Source: Lachnospiraceae bacterium
GTDB taxonomy: Bacteria > Bacillota > Clostridia > Lachnospirales > Lachnospiraceae
Length of the DNA stretch: 64,000 bases
Assembly (NCBI GenBank): GCA_910574285.1
Contig: CAJTAL010000003.1
Span: 124,001-188,000 of the forward strand
Direction of reading: 5' to 3'
Shown here: positions 61,344 to 64,000 of the stretch, in pieces
Position numbering within the stretch: the first letter of the stretch is position 1
How the letters are laid out: each line of letters opens with the position of its first letter
Position numbers and translations under genes: made by a program
The notes under the pieces: model-generated
Databases searched by the model: none
Told to the model about the DNA's origin: nothing
Seen by the model: only the letters and a program-made list of their open reading frames with translations

Positions 61344-61656
61344 TTCCTATTTCCTCCATCCATTTAAGCTTCTTTATTGTTTCCTAATATGTCAGTTTTC
61401 CTGTAAGTAACTCAAAAAATTATATAGTATATTCCCTGTGACCGGAACGATTATCTTACTTGTAATTACTGGTATTATAGCATTTTTTTGTAGGATTTTC
61501 CATTATAAATCGATTTTTAATAATTATACAGAAATTTCGTTCTGGGCGATGCGCCCACATCGCCGCCGAACTTTTGCCTGACGCTGGCACGAACCAGACA
61601 GCTTATTAGTTTAATTTTTAATCGGACAGGGCTTTTTGCCGGTTTTGAGGGGCGTT
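61344..61656. other. Intergenic region between methyltransferase and ATPase genes
   Basis: These 313 bases hold no convincing gene. The only visible structure is an inverted repeat, GGCGATG (61545-61551) and CATCGCC (61558-61564), without a T-run. The part nearest the methyltransferase is AT-rich and probably contains its promoter. Confidence 0.5.
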
Positions 61657-63249
61657 TTAGACAACGGCTTCGATTAACGTTTTGTCTTCTAATCTGACTT
61701 CTTTTATGCCGACCTCCTTCTTCTTATTAAAGTTGAAGCTAAGCATATACCCTTTTTTAAGATGATAATGATCAAGGTAGCTTACAAGCTGGCTTTCTCC
61801 CCGTTCATTATAAGTATTTCCTCGCCATACTTTCATTTCAATAATATATTGAACGCCAAGGTAATCGATGATCAAGTCAGTTCGTTCCTGATTTCTTGTC
61901 TGTGCTTCTACATAGTAATTCCCGACACCATTAATAATAGGTTTCAGGTAAAGCATAAAATACCGCCGTCCGTCCTCCTCAAGAAACTTCTGGTTTTGAT
62001 CCCCATAAATGTCGTTAAAGTGTACTACGAATTTCTCAAGAACACGTTCTATATTCAGTTGTTCATTCTGGATGAACAGATTCTTATTCAGGGACGCCAG
62101 TTTATATATGTCTTTATTCTGATCGTCCGGTCGTGTAAGGAAATAGTTGTACAGACGGGTTTCAAATATTCTGTTTGCAATCTGTACAGTCCCATTCTCT
62201 GTTTTGATAAACCCGAACATAAGAAGCATATCTGTTGCTATATCATCTGCATTATACAAGATAGTCCGCCCTTGAAACAGAAGAAGGTATATCATTTTCT
62301 TAAGATCTTGATAAGTATTTAGTTTTCCGATCAATGATTCAAATAATGTATTCTTCTCAGTAATCAGCCGCTTCACGGCCTCTTGCACTCCTTCTTTCGT
62401 CCAGACGCTCTTTTTATCCTTGAAAACCGCTGTCCCAATCAGCTTCTCATCCATCAATTTACAGAGACGCGAAACCAGAAATGGATAACCGGAAGTATAG
62501 TCATAAATTATATCGGCGATTTTCCGAATATCCATCCCGGTATTATAATCAGCTTCATAAGTGTACAGCATTCCGGCTATATCGTCGGATGAAAAACTCA
62601 TATCCACATCAAAGTCAGAGGCGATATTCCAGGGACTGTTCTGCTTGTGTTCGTCCTCAGGGCGAATCTTTCTTCGGATATTACGGATATCATAAACCCC
62701 GGCAAGAATGACTGACTGGAATGTGGCCGTCTTGTCACTGTCAAGATAAGCGGCCCTTAACTGGGCAAGGAAATCAAGGAATACCTGATTATTGGCGGCT
62801 GTATCAATCTCATCTATAATTAGAACGACTGGTTTTTCGGAGTTATCACACCATTCGCTGAAGCAGGCAAACATTTCTGCCATTCGGACATTGTAGTTTG
62901 TACCGTTTGACAGATCATGCAGCCTGCCTTTCACATCATCCGAAATTTCTGTCACCTTCTGGATCCTTTTGTTAATTTCCCGTGTCAGTGCGCGCACAAA
63001 TGTACTTCCATTTGTATATTCTTCAGACTCTATATTTTGAAAATCCAGGCTTATTACCAGATAGTCTTCTTCAAGGTATTCTGAAAGCGCTCGCAGCAAA
63101 GTCGTCTTTCCATATTGTCTGGCCTTGCTGATAACAAAATATTCTCCGCCATCTATCATCCGTTTGACCAGAGCAAGCCTGGAGTCAAGATCAACCATAT
63201 AATGCCGGGCATATCTGCAGGCGCCGTTAACATTAAAAACTTTTGCCAT
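61657..63249 (-). CDS. AAA-like ATPase with C-terminal PD-(D/E)XK nuclease domain
   Basis: A 530-residue protein of the AAA-ATPase_like/DUF1703 type common in gut anaerobes. Walker A is ISKARQYGKTTLLRALSEYL and Walker B PVVLIIDEIDTAANN. A winged-helix-like middle (YTSGYPFLVSRLCKLMDE) follows. The C-terminal domain has TDLIIDYLGVQYIIEMKVW, with D...E-x-K as the PD-(D/E)XK site. Such proteins are numerous and mobile; a role in element maintenance or defence has been suggested but is unproven. GAAAGGAGCGC precedes the ATG. Confidence 0.85.
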   Translation of the reverse strand: MAKVFNVNGACRYARHYMVDLDSRLALVKRMIDGGEYFVISKARQYGKTTLLRALSEYLEEDYLVISLDFQNIESEEYTNGSTFVRALTREINKRIQKVTEISDDVKGRLHDLSNGTNYNVRMAEMFACFSEWCDNSEKPVVLIIDEIDTAANNQVFLDFLAQLRAAYLDSDKTATFQSVILAGVYDIRNIRRKIRPEDEHKQNSPWNIASDFDVDMSFSSDDIAGMLYTYEADYNTGMDIRKIADIIYDYTSGYPFLVSRLCKLMDEKLIGTAVFKDKKSVWTKEGVQEAVKRLITEKNTLFESLIGKLNTYQDLKKMIYLLLFQGRTILYNADDIATDMLLMFGFIKTENGTVQIANRIFETRLYNYFLTRPDDQNKDIYKLASLNKNLFIQNEQLNIERVLEKFVVHFNDIYGDQNQKFLEEDGRRYFMLYLKPIINGVGNYYVEAQTRNQERTDLIIDYLGVQYIIEMKVWRGNTYNERGESQLVSYLDHYHLKKGYMLSFNFNKKKEVGIKEVRLEDKTLIEAVV

Positions 63250-63437
63250 TTTATTTATGCGCTCCTTTCTGATCTATCTGCCGCATTTTTATAATAGACG
63301 GAGATGGTGTCTGGAGCTCATCAGCTTGTTATCTGTTTGGCTCCAAATTTCTTTTATTATACTAAAATCATGGATGTACTTCAACTATCTTTTGAAATCT
63401 TCAGTTGTCAGAAGTGGAGATTGACGATATAATAAAA

Positions 63438-63470
63438 ATGTAAAAGTGTAAAAAGTGTAAAAGTGTAAAA
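63438..63470. repeat. Four GTGTAAAA-type short tandem repeats
   Basis: TGTAAAA recurs at 63439, 63447, 63456 and 63464 with an 8-9-base period, 13 bases before the promoter of the last gene. It could be a regulator site or slippage-prone repeat. Confidence 0.6.
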
Positions 63471-63482
63471 GGGAATAAATAC

Positions 63483-63511
63483 TTGAAAATAAGAGATATC
63501 CATTATATAAT
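63483..63511 (+). promoter_or_regulatory. Strong predicted promoter of the radical-SAM-type gene
   Basis: TTGAAA (63483-63488), 17 bases, TATAAT (63506-63511). Together with the repeats just upstream it accounts for most of the 63250-63583 gap; the rest near 63250-63330 should hold the ATPase gene promoter. Confidence 0.7.
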
Positions 63512-63583
63512 ACATTCAGTTTGAATTTACACAGGTAGAAAGTCATATTTATGTGAGAGTTTAAAAGCAAGGTGTTCTGTCGT

Positions 63584-64000
63584 ATGTTATCGGAATTTAG
63601 GGAAGTAAATCGTCTTTTCCGTAAAAAGCGGCCAATTGAAGATTCATGTACACATTGTGAGGCATTTGTGCAGGGAGGATTGTTGGAGGTTGCTATACCA
63701 GCCTTTCGGTGCAGGCATGATGCGGAAGGCAGCTGTATTATGTGTAATTACGGCTCTGGTGTTCCGATCCATTCCCGTAAAATATTAGAATCGCAATTTG
63801 ATGTGATTGTGTCCGCAATGGGTGATAAGTTAGAAATTCTGATACTATGTACGAATGGCAGTTTTTTTGATGATAAGAATGTTCCGCCTGATGTGCAGCG
63901 TTCTCTTTTGGCACGGGCGCAGGATTCATCTGCATCCATGATTATTATCGAAACTCATTTGGATACACTGCTTCCAGATAAGCTGCAGCTGGTTCGGGAT
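63584..64000 (+). CDS. Radical-SAM-type protein, N-terminal part (RaSEA/Elp3-like)
   Basis: An open frame of 139 codons from ATG 63584 to the window edge. AFRCRHDAEGSCIMCNYGSG contains C-x7-C-x2-C followed by NYG, a cluster pattern that resembles archaeosine synthase subunit RaSEA and related radical SAM enzymes rather than the common CxxxCxxC. The following text (EILILCTNGSFFD and SMIIIETHLDTL) fits the beta strands of a radical SAM barrel. AAGGTG precedes the ATG and a strong promoter lies upstream. The substrate, and even membership, need the missing C-terminal part. Confidence 0.6.
   Translation, partial: MLSEFREVNRLFRKKRPIEDSCTHCEAFVQGGLLEVAIPAFRCRHDAEGSCIMCNYGSGVPIHSRKILESQFDVIVSAMGDKLEILILCTNGSFFDDKNVPPDVQRSLLARAQDSSASMIIIETHLDTLLPDKLQLVRD

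Noticed and set aside
63421-63475. Possible CRISPR-like repeat
   Set aside because: The GTGTAAAA units are only 8-9 bases long with no spacers; it is a simple tandem repeat.

Overview
The window comes from a low-to-mid GC, spore-forming, motile, strictly anaerobic-looking member of the Clostridia, most likely the family Lachnospiraceae. The reasons are an [FeFe]-hydrogenase maturation set (hydE, hydG, hydF), a spoIID/spoIIQ-like sporulation pair, Gram-positive flagellar genes with fliW/csrA, an Ile T-box leader before ileS, and strong GGAGG ribosome binding sites throughout. No tRNA, rRNA, CRISPR array or insertion-sequence transposase was recognised. All names rest on motifs and layout read directly from the sequence; no database search was possible.

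Layout. 0-1.4 kb: the end of an OmpR-type response regulator and its histidine kinase. 1.5-7 kb: a lactose/galactoside unit, a GH2 beta-galactosidase plus GPH-type symporter transcribed leftward from a shared divergent promoter with an AraC regulator. 7.1-8.9 kb: an AT-rich three-gene module (XRE regulator, ImmA/IrrE metallopeptidase, PIN-like nuclease) that looks acquired. 9-11.4 kb: a hypothetical gene and a CstA-type transporter. 11.5-15.4 kb: hydE-hydG-hydF on the minus strand, preceded by a candidate structured RNA ending in a terminator. 15.9-20 kb: an amylosucrase-like GH13 enzyme with a long Ala/Glu/Lys repeat at its N terminus, and a D,D-carboxypeptidase with a repeat stalk. 20.1-26.3 kb: T-box, ileS and glycogen phosphorylase. 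26.3-28 kb: spoIID and a spoIIQ-like gene. 28.3-33.7 kb: small accessory genes, including a HipA-like kinase overlapping a pentapeptide-repeat gene.

33.7-45.6 kb is the motility block. On the minus strand run cheA-cheW-cheR-cheB and flgM-flgN-flgK-flgL-(YviE-like)-fliW-csrA. On the plus strand lies a FliK/YlqG-like plus FlhB-C-like pair. Two near-identical sigma-D-type promoter motifs (TTATG..TCCC..GCCGATATT) sit before flgM and before an uncharacterised gene at 32678, which ties the latter to the flagellar regulon. 45.8-60.6 kb is a surface-polysaccharide region: a CDP-glycerol glycerophosphotransferase-like enzyme, a glycerophosphodiesterase, then a long all-plus cluster with a priming sugar transferase, five glycosyltransferases, an acetyltransferase, a DUF2334-type deacetylase, a Wzx flippase, an FAD oxidoreductase and a TupA-like ATP-grasp enzyme. 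Base composition falls sharply to very AT-rich from about 52 kb onward, as usual for exchanged capsule loci. The right end carries a methyltransferase, an AAA ATPase/PD-(D/E)XK protein and the start of a radical-SAM-type gene cut by the window edge.

The most interesting unexplained items are the RNA candidates upstream of hydE and between cheB and flgM, the HipA-like kinase/pentapeptide pair, the XRE-ImmA-PIN module, the repeat-bearing amylosucrase, an in-frame 42-bp duplication of the end of the hemolysin-III-like gene, and the terminator hairpin that contains the spoIID ribosome binding site.
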